Of a DNA stretch of 6,934 nt, positions 1-6,407 are shown one piece after another. The notes below the pieces were generated by a model. The model did not search any database. It was not told the DNA's origin and saw only the letters and a list, made by a program, of their open reading frames with translations. The DNA comes from Clostridia bacterium (GTDB lineage: Bacteria > Bacillota_E > SLMV01 > PUMD01). The position numbers and the translations under genes were made by a program. Where the stretch lies: positions 1 through 6,934 of the forward strand of contig SKXF01000387.1 in the NCBI GenBank assembly GCA_007128555.1, in the 5' to 3' direction. Positions within the stretch are counted from its first letter, which is position 1, and every line of letters begins with the position of its first letter.

Positions 1-630
1 CCCCCTCAAAACCCAGGGAGAAGTGCGCGCTCTTTTAGCCTTCACGACCACTGAACTAACCAGATGGACCTTCCAATCGTGCAAATCCCCCCGGTGAAGC
101 CCAGACAATACCTCCAACCTCATCAGCACACATCTATCTCACAAATTTCAACGGCTTATTCAAAGATCCGACGCTGTAGTACTATGTGATTCCCTCTTAA
201 CGACGCGGGAGCGGGTCGAGATTTTGGCATAGAGAAAAGTCCAATTTACACCACTACCTAAGACTCTAACATTGATTCTGGGGTGAGGTAGGAGATAGGA
301 ACACTCCATGGAAGATCCAACCGATTGCCACTCACGTGCGGAATGTTCGGAGCAACACCACTTAAATGGAGATAATCATTGCTAGCGCTGATGCATGCAA
401 CGAGTTCAAATGTCATGGAGGCTGTTTTTGGGGCTCCGGGGATTCATCTGGTGCGGTTTTGACTGAGCGGTGCTCCCTTCTTTCAATCGGCCATCGCCTG
501 TATTTCATCTTGCCACCAAAATCTTGTCAACCGATATTTCTGAGAGTCTCACCTATGTTATGAAAGCGTTAGCCTCCTGCAATCTACTTCCATAGATTTC
601 GATAGGTGGATCCGTCATAGTAGGGATAGA
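1..630. other. Gene-free leader region upstream of the SLH protein gene
   Basis: This stretch is visibly richer in A and T than the genes that follow. Its only open frame of note, 65 codons at 366-563 (+), has no convincing ribosome binding site, no recognisable motif and a cysteine- and serine-rich composition, so I do not call it. I see no tRNA, riboswitch or CRISPR repeat. One small perfect inverted repeat lies at 581-598 (AATCTA, six-base gap, TAGATT), about 32 bases before the SLH start. A TTGTCA box at 524-529 resembles a -35 element but has no well-spaced -10 partner. The region probably holds the promoter and 5' leader of the SLH gene, but I cannot place them. Confidence 0.5.
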
Positions 631-2634
631 TTGAGACTATTTTCCCGGGAAGGGATGATTCGTTTGATCAGTCGCAGATGGGCTGTACAGGTGATCGGCT
701 TGTTGGCGGCGGTGGCCCTGTTGGTTTCTCAGGGTGTCGGTGGTGCCCTGGCGGCCGAGGTGGACTGGAAACTGGCTGACGTTAACGAACTGCCGGCGGA
801 GGTGGCCAGCTGGGTAGAGGATCGGCATGCTGAGCTGGGCGTCTACGTGCTGCCAGCAGGAAGCATGCGCTATCTACTGGTGGCCTGGGGTGAAAAACCC
901 AGCGGCGGCTATGTACTCAGCATCAAGGATGTACAGGAGGCCTATACGGGCGGCCTTGTAGTGACCGTAGAGCTGACCGCTCCGGCCTGGGATGAACAGG
1001 TGACTGACGCCCTTACCTATCCGCATCAGCTGGTGCAGCTGCCGGCGGGCGACGACACGATCACGGTCAACTTCATCGGCGATCCCTGGTTTGGTGACGC
1101 CCTGGGTGAGCCCGACGATGACGATCCCATCGTGATCATGCAGGTCGATGGTGACCCGATCCCCAATCCTGTCGTCATCTGGGGGCGGGCCCGGGTGTGG
1201 GAGGCCACCTTCACCCTGGTGGTTGAGGATGGCCACTATCACCTGGCCGAGGAGGTCATAACCGTGGCCACCGGTGGACCGGAATGGGCCGAGTTCGCGG
1301 TGGTACTCACCCTGTACGACTACAGTAGCCCGTCGGGCTTGGCCGTTGCCTCGTACGAAGATGCACGAGACGGCAGCATCGTTGAAGTAGCGACGAAACC
1401 GCTGACCTTTGGCGCCGTCTCACGACCCTTTCCCGACGTGCGTCGGCACTGGGCCGAAGCCTCCATCCGCCGGGGCATCTGGGATGGCTTCATCCACGGT
1501 TATCCCGACGGTACTTTCTTGCCTGAGAGCAACGTGAGCCGGGCCGAGTTCATCAAGCTGTTGGTGGCCAGCCAGGTTGGCGATGCCCTGCCTTCCTACG
1601 CCTCCGAGGAACTGCCCTTCCCGGATGTGCGGGATCACTGGGTGGCAGACTACATCGGCTGGGCCCTGGAGCAGGATTGGATTTCGGCCGACGATATCGA
1701 GGGAGCCATGGATCCTGACGACACCATATCACGACAGGAGATGGCCTTCCTTGCTGTCCGGGCGGTCGGATTGATCCCCTCAGAAAATGAACCCGCTTTC
1801 ACCGACGCGGCTGACATTGACCAGCATCTTGTCGGTTACGTTGCGGCCGCCGTGGAGAAGGGCCTGTTGTTTGGCTATCCGGACGATACCTTCCGTCCCG
1901 GAGCGGGTCTGAAGCGTTCTGAGTCCGTTGCCGTGATCTGGAGAGTACTGGCACATGACCGTGATGACACCGTTATGCCCCTCGACTTCATCTTCACCTT
2001 TGACAAGGATGCGGAGGGCTGGACCGGAGATTTCACGGATTTGCCGGTAGAGGAATACGAGGAGAACAGATACGAATTGGAGTTTGAATACTCGGAGTTA
2101 CCCGAGGAGCTTCGGGAGCACGGCAACGCCCTTCGAATCAGTGGCATCAACCGGAGTGATGACCTGTTCATGTATGTGAAGAGGCAGCTGACAAGTGCTG
2201 ATGGGATCGAAGCCCATACGGAGTATCAGATCTTCTACGAGGTCAAGCTTGCCTCGGATGCTCCAGCCGGTGCTTTCGGAGTTGGTGGCCCCCCAGGGGA
2301 GGCCGTATGGGTCAAGGTGGGTGCCTCTGATATTGAACCCCTTCCTCTGCAAATCATCGAGGCGGACATCCCCTTTTACGTGTTGAATGTGGACAAGGGG
2401 CGTCAGAATGAGGACGGAGCCAATGCACTGCGCATTGGGGATGTGGCCAAGGTGGACAATGACGAGTTCGACGTGTATGAACTGAAGACCCTGGACAACA
2501 AGGACGAACCTTTGAGGATCTCGTCCGATGCCGATGGCAACTTGTGGATCTTCGTGGGCACAGACTCGGGCTTCGAGGGAAGGACCACCCTGTATTACAA
2601 TACGATTCAAGTAACCCTGGTGAAAGTAAACTGA
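631..2634 (+). CDS. Exported SLH-domain protein with PrcB_C-like and Gmad2-like N-terminal domains
   Basis: A 667-residue cell-surface protein. Residues about 13-41 form a signal peptide: two arginines, then a hydrophobic run ending A-L-A-A, with cleavage near residue 41 or 42. Residues about 80-137 (GEKPSGGY, then TYPHQLVQLP) look like a PrcB_C domain. Residues about 150-259, with VVIWGRARVWEATF and a GGPEWAEF turn, resemble the Gmad2 immunoglobulin-like domain of sporulation and germination proteins. Three SLH repeats follow at about 265-313, 328-380 and 389-440, each with an FPDV/FTDA start and two with a GYPDxTFxP core; SLH repeats usually bind secondary cell-wall polymers. Residues about 452-667 form a further domain (FTFDKDAEGW, SGINRSDDLFMYVK, GVGGPPGE) whose family I cannot name. 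The start is uncertain: TTG 631 follows AGGGA closely, while ATG 655 and TTG 664 lie at or just after GGGAAGGG (647-654); all three keep the signal peptide. It appears to be a single-gene unit. The surface role is inferred from its domains; no catalytic residues are evident. Confidence 0.88.
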   Translation: MRLFSREGMIRLISRRWAVQVIGLLAAVALLVSQGVGGALAAEVDWKLADVNELPAEVASWVEDRHAELGVYVLPAGSMRYLLVAWGEKPSGGYVLSIKDVQEAYTGGLVVTVELTAPAWDEQVTDALTYPHQLVQLPAGDDTITVNFIGDPWFGDALGEPDDDDPIVIMQVDGDPIPNPVVIWGRARVWEATFTLVVEDGHYHLAEEVITVATGGPEWAEFAVVLTLYDYSSPSGLAVASYEDARDGSIVEVATKPLTFGAVSRPFPDVRRHWAEASIRRGIWDGFIHGYPDGTFLPESNVSRAEFIKLLVASQVGDALPSYASEELPFPDVRDHWVADYIGWALEQDWISADDIEGAMDPDDTISRQEMAFLAVRAVGLIPSENEPAFTDAADIDQHLVGYVAAAVEKGLLFGYPDDTFRPGAGLKRSESVAVIWRVLAHDRDDTVMPLDFIFTFDKDAEGWTGDFTDLPVEEYEENRYELEFEYSELPEELREHGNALRISGINRSDDLFMYVKRQLTSADGIEAHTEYQIFYEVKLASDAPAGAFGVGGPPGEAVWVKVGASDIEPLPLQIIEADIPFYVLNVDKGRQNEDGANALRIGDVAKVDNDEFDVYELKTLDNKDEPLRISSDADGNLWIFVGTDSGFEGRTTLYYNTIQVTLVKVN

Positions 2635-2726
2635 GGTAACGGTTGCCTTGTGTCGGGGCAACAGGATTGGGCAGTCGCAAGAGGTCAGGGATAGCTCGGT
2701 GCAGTACCCTAAGGTTGTCCCTGTGT

Positions 2727-2757
2727 GCAGGCATCCGGGTACCACCTGGATGCCTGC
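2727..2757. terminator. Strong GC-rich hairpin downstream of the SLH gene
   Basis: Ten bases, GCAGGCATCC (2727-2736), are perfectly complementary to 2748-2757. Three further pairs, one a G-T wobble, extend the stem to 13 bp around a 5-base loop (2740-2744). It begins 92 bases after the SLH stop codon. No T-run follows on either strand, so it is not a textbook intrinsic terminator. It could be a 3' mRNA-stabilising structure or a bidirectional barrier. Confidence 0.4.
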
Positions 2758-2887
2758 GATGTGAAGCGCAAGTGACGATAGGGTGTCAGGTCGTGGTGTA
2801 CGTTGGGGTCTGTCCTTCACCGGCTGATGATGAGCAGCCCAGTGGGGGCGGGCCCCTTCAGGTGGATTCGACATGCATCGTGGAGCA

Positions 2888-3029
2888 CTATGATGACGGT
2901 TTTGCAGAGTAACGGGGGTATTTCTTTCTGGCGGCAGAGGATCCCCTGAGGCCGTTGAGGGCATTCTGCAGCCCCTTGGAGGAGGGTGTTGCCGAGGGTT
3001 TCCGCCGTGCAGATCAGCACCTGGCTCAT
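2888..3029 (-). pseudogene. Possible remnant of a small minus-strand coding region
   Basis: From ATG 3029 the minus strand reads MSQVLICTAETLGNTLL with G or C in most third codon positions. At the CTCCTCCAAGGGG tract (about 2972-2983) the coding-like character moves to the +1 frame, reading KGLQNALNGLRGSSAARKKY and ending at TAG 2890-2888. The original frame stays open to 2817 and again looks protein-like near its end (HLKGPAPTGLLIISR). I see no ribosome binding site before 3029, and a terminator lies just upstream at 3039-3068. I do not recognise the product. It could be decayed sequence, sequencing error or chance, so this is only a pointer. Confidence 0.2.
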
Positions 3030-3038
3030 CGACGTGTG

Positions 3039-3068
3039 AAAAAGGGAGGCAGGCTCCGCTCAGCCTGC
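3039..3068 (-). terminator. Rho-independent terminator of the ATPase transcription unit
   Basis: On the minus strand GCAGGCT (3068-3062), a six-base loop GAGCGG and AGCCTGC (3055-3049) form a perfect 7-bp GC-rich stem. It is followed by CTCCC and then TTTTT at 3043-3039. This is a standard intrinsic terminator layout. It would end transcripts that begin upstream of the ATPase, after the broken zinc-ribbon gene. Confidence 0.7.
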
Positions 3069-3281
3069 GCATGATCTCCCTGGACCCCTCGGCATGGATC
3101 CCGTGCGTGCTCCGACAGGTGTGGCAGAACCTCGGTGCGGTACTCCCCGGCATGCAGCACCGTTTCGGTTCCCCCGGGGTCGACAGGGATGTCCAGGGCC
3201 GGGTCGGTGTCCAGGAGTCCTGAGTGGCCGGCAGATGTCGCAGTACCATCCCCTGATCTCGAAGTCCCGGTCCATCAGCAT
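3060..3281 (-). pseudogene. Frameshifted small zinc-ribbon protein gene downstream of the ATPase
   Basis: Coding character passes through three frames here. From ATG 3281 (alternatives GTG 3284 and ATG 3275) the first frame gives MDRDFEIRGWYCDIC. Skipping one base at 3230 continues into GHSGLLDTDPALDIPVDPGG and, further on, HAGEYRTEV. Skipping one base near 3127 continues into CHTCRSTHGIHAEGSREIMRR. The reconstructed product of about 70 residues has two C-x-x-C knuckles roughly 45 residues apart, as in a zinc ribbon. In the middle segment the +1 frame has about 79% GC in third positions, against about 52% for the unshifted frame, whose product is a G/P/R-rich shadow. The start lies within about 5 bases of the ATPase stop, so translation was probably coupled. 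Unshifted, the frame ends at TGA 3062-3060, inside the terminator stem. The gene is either a true pseudogene or intact with two sequencing indels. A metal-binding role is inference from the cysteines and the neighbour. Confidence 0.5.
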
Positions 3282-3285
3282 CACT

Positions 3286-5370
3286 TCATACTTTGGCCCG
3301 CAGGATCCGGGCAGCGTTGAGCACTGCGAGTAGGGCAACGCCCACATCGGCAAACACTGCTCCCCATATGCTCGTCATGCCGGCTGCTCCCAGGGCCAAG
3401 AACGCCGCCTTGAATCCAAGAGCCATCACCACGTTCTGGGTGACGACCCGGCGGGTGACCCTGGCGATGGTGAGAGCCGTCGGGATTCGGTCCAGGCAAT
3501 CGTCCATGATGACGATGTCAGCGGCCTCGATGGTTGCGTCGGATCCCAGCCCGCCCATGGCCACGCCAACGTCGGCCCGGGTTATGACCGGGGCATCATT
3601 GATTCCGTCTCCGGCGAAGAGCACCCTGGATCCCGGGCGTTCTTCCTGCATCCTTTCGAGAATCTTCACCTTGTCAGCGGGGAGGAGTTCGGACCAGTGC
3701 CCCGCCAACTCCAGTTCCCCTGCGGTATTGCGGGCAGCTTCAGCGGTATCACCGGTCAGCATGTAGCTGGAGATGCCCATCTTCTCAAGGGCCCTGATGG
3801 CTCCCGCGGCCGTGGGGCGTATGGCGTCGGCGATGTGCAGGGTCCCAAGGAGTTCTCGGTCCCGGGCCACGTAAACGGTGGATCCGGAGACGGGAGAGGG
3901 AGCGTGGGCGATTCCCTCCTGGTCCATGAGGCGGGTATTCCCCGCGTGAAGGACCCCTTCTTCCAGGCGTGCCTCCACGCCCCGTCCCGGCTGCTCCCGG
4001 TAATGGCTCAGGGCCTCTGGAAGCGGGATCGAGCAGGTGGTCTGCGTTTCGTCGTATTTCTTGCGAATGGCGGAAGCAATGGGGTGTGTTGAATGGGTCT
4101 CCGCCACTGCTGCCGCTGTCAGAACGTCACTCTCCGAGTATCCGGGTTCGGGCCGGATCTCGCGCACGGCGAAGATCCCGTCTGTCACCGTTCCGGTCTT
4201 GTCGAAGATGGCCACAGATACGGAGTTGAGGGCGTCAAGGAAGTTAGCGCCCTTGACCAGTATGCCGCGGCGAGCGGACAGGCCGATTCCAGCAAAATAT
4301 CCCATGGGTATGGAGATTACCAGGGCGCAGGGACAGGATATGACCAGCAGGATGAGGGCCCGGTATCCCCAGACCGCAAAGGACGCGTCGGACGAGACCA
4401 GCGGCGGCACAGTCGCCAGGGCCAGGGCGGAGAAGACCACGGCCGGAGTGTAGTAGCGGGCAAACCGGGTGATGAACTGCTCGGCGGGGGCTTTACGTGT
4501 TGCCGCATCCTCGACCAGTTCCATGATCCTGGCGACGGCGGATCGCTCGTATTCACGCTGAACCCGGATTTCCAGGACCCCGTCTTCGTTTAACATGCCC
4601 GCCAGCACTTCTTCCCCGGCTGTCACCGGCCGGGGTACCGATTCTCCCGTGAGGGCCGAGGTATTGACAGAGGAGCTGCCGGCGGTGACCTCACCGTCCA
4701 GCGGAATGCGTTCGCCGGGGTTGACGACAATGATGGCGCCAGGCTGCACCGTATCCGGGGCAACCAGCTGGATCCCCTGGTCGTCGCGAACGCGAGCGTG
4801 ATCGGGCCGGAGCTCCATCAATGCCTGTACGGAGCGGCGGGACCGTCCCACGGCCAGGTTCTGCAAGTATTCTCCGGCGCGGTAAAACATCATGACCGCG
4901 ACGGCCTCGGGAACTTCTCCAAGGGCTATGGCTCCAAAGGTTGCTATGCTCATCAGGAAATTCTCGTCAAAGATCCTGCCTCGTCCGAGGAGGTTGCGGA
5001 TCGCTTTTCGGATCACTGATTGCCCGACCAGGACGTAGGCTGTCAGCAGCAGCAGGTATTCGACAATGCCCGGCCGGAAGTGGTGAAGGAGCAGCCCGGG
5101 GATGAACAGGGCCAGCCCTACGATCAGGACCTGCGCCTGGTGGCGGAGGGCCTTACCGTCGTCGGGGGCACGGTCTGCAGCCACGAGGCGAATATCCGGT
5201 TTGACCCGGTTTATGGCATTCTGGGCGTCATCGAGCTGGTGAAGGTCCACGTCCACGGTCCGGGTGGCAAAACTCACCACGGAGTCTTCGAGCCCCGAGA
5301 CTTTCTGCAGTTCTTCCTCGATCTGTGATGCGCAATGGGGGCAGTCAAGCCCCTCCAGGATGTAGCGCAC
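3286..5370 (-). CDS. Heavy-metal-translocating P-type ATPase (P1B-2, Zn/Cd/Pb type)
   Basis: A complete 694-residue inner-membrane pump expected to export divalent soft metals (Zn, Cd, Pb) using ATP. An N-terminal heavy-metal-associated domain carries a C-x-x-C site at Cys10 and Cys13 (GLDCPHCAS). Hydrophobic segments lie at about 77-120 and 138-162. The actuator motif TGES is at 241-244. The membrane metal site SCPCAL (C346-P347-C348) precedes the phosphorylation motif DKTGT at 390-394 (phospho-Asp390). The nucleotide-binding His-Pro is at 429-430 and the hinge GDGINDAP at 587-594. Lys654 and Asp675 in the last two membrane helices correspond to the Lys/Asp pair of ZntA, which favours Zn/Cd/Pb over Cu. 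The start is GTG 5370, with GGGGGTGAG about six bases upstream. The length is normal for the ZntA/CadA family. No ArsR- or MerR-type regulator gene adjoins it. A broken zinc-ribbon gene follows almost immediately, then a terminator. Substrate choice among Zn, Cd and Pb cannot be read from sequence alone. Confidence 0.95.
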   Translation of the reverse strand: MRYILEGLDCPHCASQIEEELQKVSGLEDSVVSFATRTVDVDLHQLDDAQNAINRVKPDIRLVAADRAPDDGKALRHQAQVLIVGLALFIPGLLLHHFRPGIVEYLLLLTAYVLVGQSVIRKAIRNLLGRGRIFDENFLMSIATFGAIALGEVPEAVAVMMFYRAGEYLQNLAVGRSRRSVQALMELRPDHARVRDDQGIQLVAPDTVQPGAIIVVNPGERIPLDGEVTAGSSSVNTSALTGESVPRPVTAGEEVLAGMLNEDGVLEIRVQREYERSAVARIMELVEDAATRKAPAEQFITRFARYYTPAVVFSALALATVPPLVSSDASFAVWGYRALILLVISCPCALVISIPMGYFAGIGLSARRGILVKGANFLDALNSVSVAIFDKTGTVTDGIFAVREIRPEPGYSESDVLTAAAVAETHSTHPIASAIRKKYDETQTTCSIPLPEALSHYREQPGRGVEARLEEGVLHAGNTRLMDQEGIAHAPSPVSGSTVYVARDRELLGTLHIADAIRPTAAGAIRALEKMGISSYMLTGDTAEAARNTAGELELAGHWSELLPADKVKILERMQEERPGSRVLFAGDGINDAPVITRADVGVAMGGLGSDATIEAADIVIMDDCLDRIPTALTIARVTRRVVTQNVVMALGFKAAFLALGAAGMTSIWGAVFADVGVALLAVLNAARILRAKV

Positions 5371-5483
5371 GAACCCTCACCCCCTGTTTCAGCTCTGAGA
5401 TGGTTCGGACTTGCCCGGTGCATTGACCCATCGTCGGCGTTCCCGTATACTGGAGATAGTACAAACGCTTGAACAAGTATCGA

Positions 5484-5527
5484 ACTGTTCTGAGTCCAAC
5501 AGTATCGTTCCCATTCCAGACCGTCAA
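5484..5527 (-). promoter_or_regulatory. Probable ATPase promoter with overlapping operator-like dyad
   Basis: On the minus strand TTGACG (5527-5522) is separated by exactly 17 bases from TACTGT (5504-5499), a plausible sigma-A-type promoter with a good -35 and a weak -10. An inverted repeat, ACTGTT at 5484-5489 and AACAGT at 5498-5503 with an 8-base centre, overlaps the -10 box and the expected start point, where a repressor would bind. A second small dyad, CTTG-AA-CAAG, lies at 5468-5477. The untranslated leader would be about 120 bases. Control by a metal sensor encoded elsewhere is inference. Confidence 0.35.
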
Positions 5528-5562
5528 CACCAATTCCAGTCACTTATTCCAGTGATGCGTCG

Positions 5563-5591
5563 TAGACGAGCATTAGGAGCTGTGAGATAAT
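5563..5591 (+). promoter_or_regulatory. Promoter of the glycosyltransferase gene
   Basis: TAGACG (5563-5568, four of six matches to TTGACA) is followed after a 17-base spacer by GATAAT (5586-5591, five of six matches to TATAAT). The -10 is preceded by TGA at 5583-5585, an extended -10 TGn element. It lies 66 bases upstream of the glycosyltransferase start, in the divergent region shared with the ATPase promoter. Confidence 0.45.
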
Positions 5592-5657
5592 GCCCACGTT
5601 CGATTCATGGTCAGCAACAGACACAAAAATCACAATTAGAGTGGGAGGGAGACGCTC

Positions 5658-6371
5658 ATGAGCAAAAATGTAGGTCTAATAATACCGGCATTTGAGGAAG
5701 AGCCAAGGATAGATCCCGTTGTCCGATGTGCCGTGGATTCGGGGTTGTTCTCCAAGATCGCAGTGGTGGATGATGGATCGCGCGACCAGACCCTGGAGGT
5801 TGCCAGGGAGTACCCGGTGCACACGCTTCGACATGTCAGAAACCTGGGTAAAGGAGCGGCCCTGCAGACCGGTTTTGACTATCTCGAGGATCAGGACATC
5901 GTCCTTCTCCTCGATGCAGACCTGGTCGGGGTTACGCCGGGGCATCTTGAGTCGCTGATCAAGCCCCTTTGTGACGCGCCCCACCTGGGAATGACCGTCG
6001 CAAGATTCATTGAGGGCAGGTACGCCGTGGATCTTCAACAGAAGTGGTTTGCGATTCTGAACGGCCAGAGGGCTCTGAGCCAGGAGCTGATACGACGCCT
6101 GCCGAACCTGGCCTGGTCTCGCTTCGGTGTGGAAGTGCTGATGACGCGGTTTGCCCGGGACCTGGGAGTACCTGGGACACAGGTCATGTGGCCCGCTGTT
6201 ACCCACTACACCAAGGAGGAGAAGTTCGGACCCCTGATGGGATTCTACGCTCGCATGAAGATGTATGCGGAGGTGCTGAAGGCTCAAGCCCTGTATCCGC
6301 TGCAAAGAGGGCGGTTCATCCTGGAGGCTGAAGACTGGGATTCCCCTATGGAACTCGATGCGATGGACTGA
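5658..6371 (+). CDS. Family 2 glycosyltransferase (GT-A fold, soluble)
   Basis: A 237-residue enzyme expected to transfer a sugar from a nucleotide-sugar donor to an unidentified acceptor. The N-terminus has the GT2 hallmarks: GLIIPAFEEE at 6-15, the nucleotide-binding VVDDGS at 36-41, NLGKGAALQTG at 62-72, and the metal-binding D-A-D at 86-88 (LLLDADLVG). A later G-Q-R motif at 136-138 and an acidic WSRFGVEVL stretch (Glu159) occupy the usual acceptor and catalytic region. I see no signal peptide or clear transmembrane helix, so it probably works in the cytoplasm or on the membrane's inner face. ATG 5658 has a strong GGGAGGGAG site (5643-5651) about six bases upstream. It has its own promoter and ends at a hairpin facing the convergent selenoprotein gene, so it appears to be a single-gene unit. 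The fold is similar to dolichyl-phosphate-sugar and glucosyl-phosphoglycerate synthases, but I cannot assign donor or acceptor. Confidence 0.9.
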   Translation: MSKNVGLIIPAFEEEPRIDPVVRCAVDSGLFSKIAVVDDGSRDQTLEVAREYPVHTLRHVRNLGKGAALQTGFDYLEDQDIVLLLDADLVGVTPGHLESLIKPLCDAPHLGMTVARFIEGRYAVDLQQKWFAILNGQRALSQELIRRLPNLAWSRFGVEVLMTRFARDLGVPGTQVMWPAVTHYTKEEKFGPLMGFYARMKMYAEVLKAQALYPLQRGRFILEAEDWDSPMELDAMD

Positions 6372-6372
6372 A

Positions 6373-6400
6373 GGGAGAACGGGGGGTGACCCGTTCTCCC
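6373..6400. terminator. Bidirectional terminator-like hairpin between convergent genes
   Basis: GGGAGAACGGG (6373-6383) and CCCGTTCTCCC (6390-6400) form a perfect 11-bp stem around a 6-base loop. It starts two bases after the glycosyltransferase stop and ends eight bases from the stop of the opposing selenoprotein gene. Neither side has a long T-run (CCTCT on plus, TTC on minus). Its position and stability suggest it serves both transcripts. Confidence 0.6.
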
Positions 6401-6407
6401 CCTCTGA

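Noticed and set aside
366..563. 65-codon plus-strand open frame in the AT-rich leader
   Set aside because: No ribosome binding site, no recognisable motif, and a composition unlike the real genes nearby.
2642..2662. Hairpin just after the SLH stop (GTTGCC...GGCAAC) as a terminator
   Set aside because: Only six Watson-Crick pairs plus wobbles, and no T-run follows.
2643..2912. 89-codon plus-strand open frame after the SLH gene
   Set aside because: It passes through the strong 2727-2757 hairpin, has no ribosome binding site and is cysteine- and glycine-rich with no recognisable motif.
2098..3249. Long open frame on the minus strand (383 codons)
   Set aside because: It runs antisense through the end of the SLH gene and across a terminator, its product is rich in P, R, H and S like a GC-rich shadow frame, and it has no ribosome binding site or motif. 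Only its first part (about 3126-3063) coincides with a real zinc-ribbon segment.
5676..6305. 209-codon minus-strand open frame opposite the glycosyltransferase
   Set aside because: Fully antisense to a clear GT2 gene with all its motifs. The product has no domain signature and is an antisense shadow.
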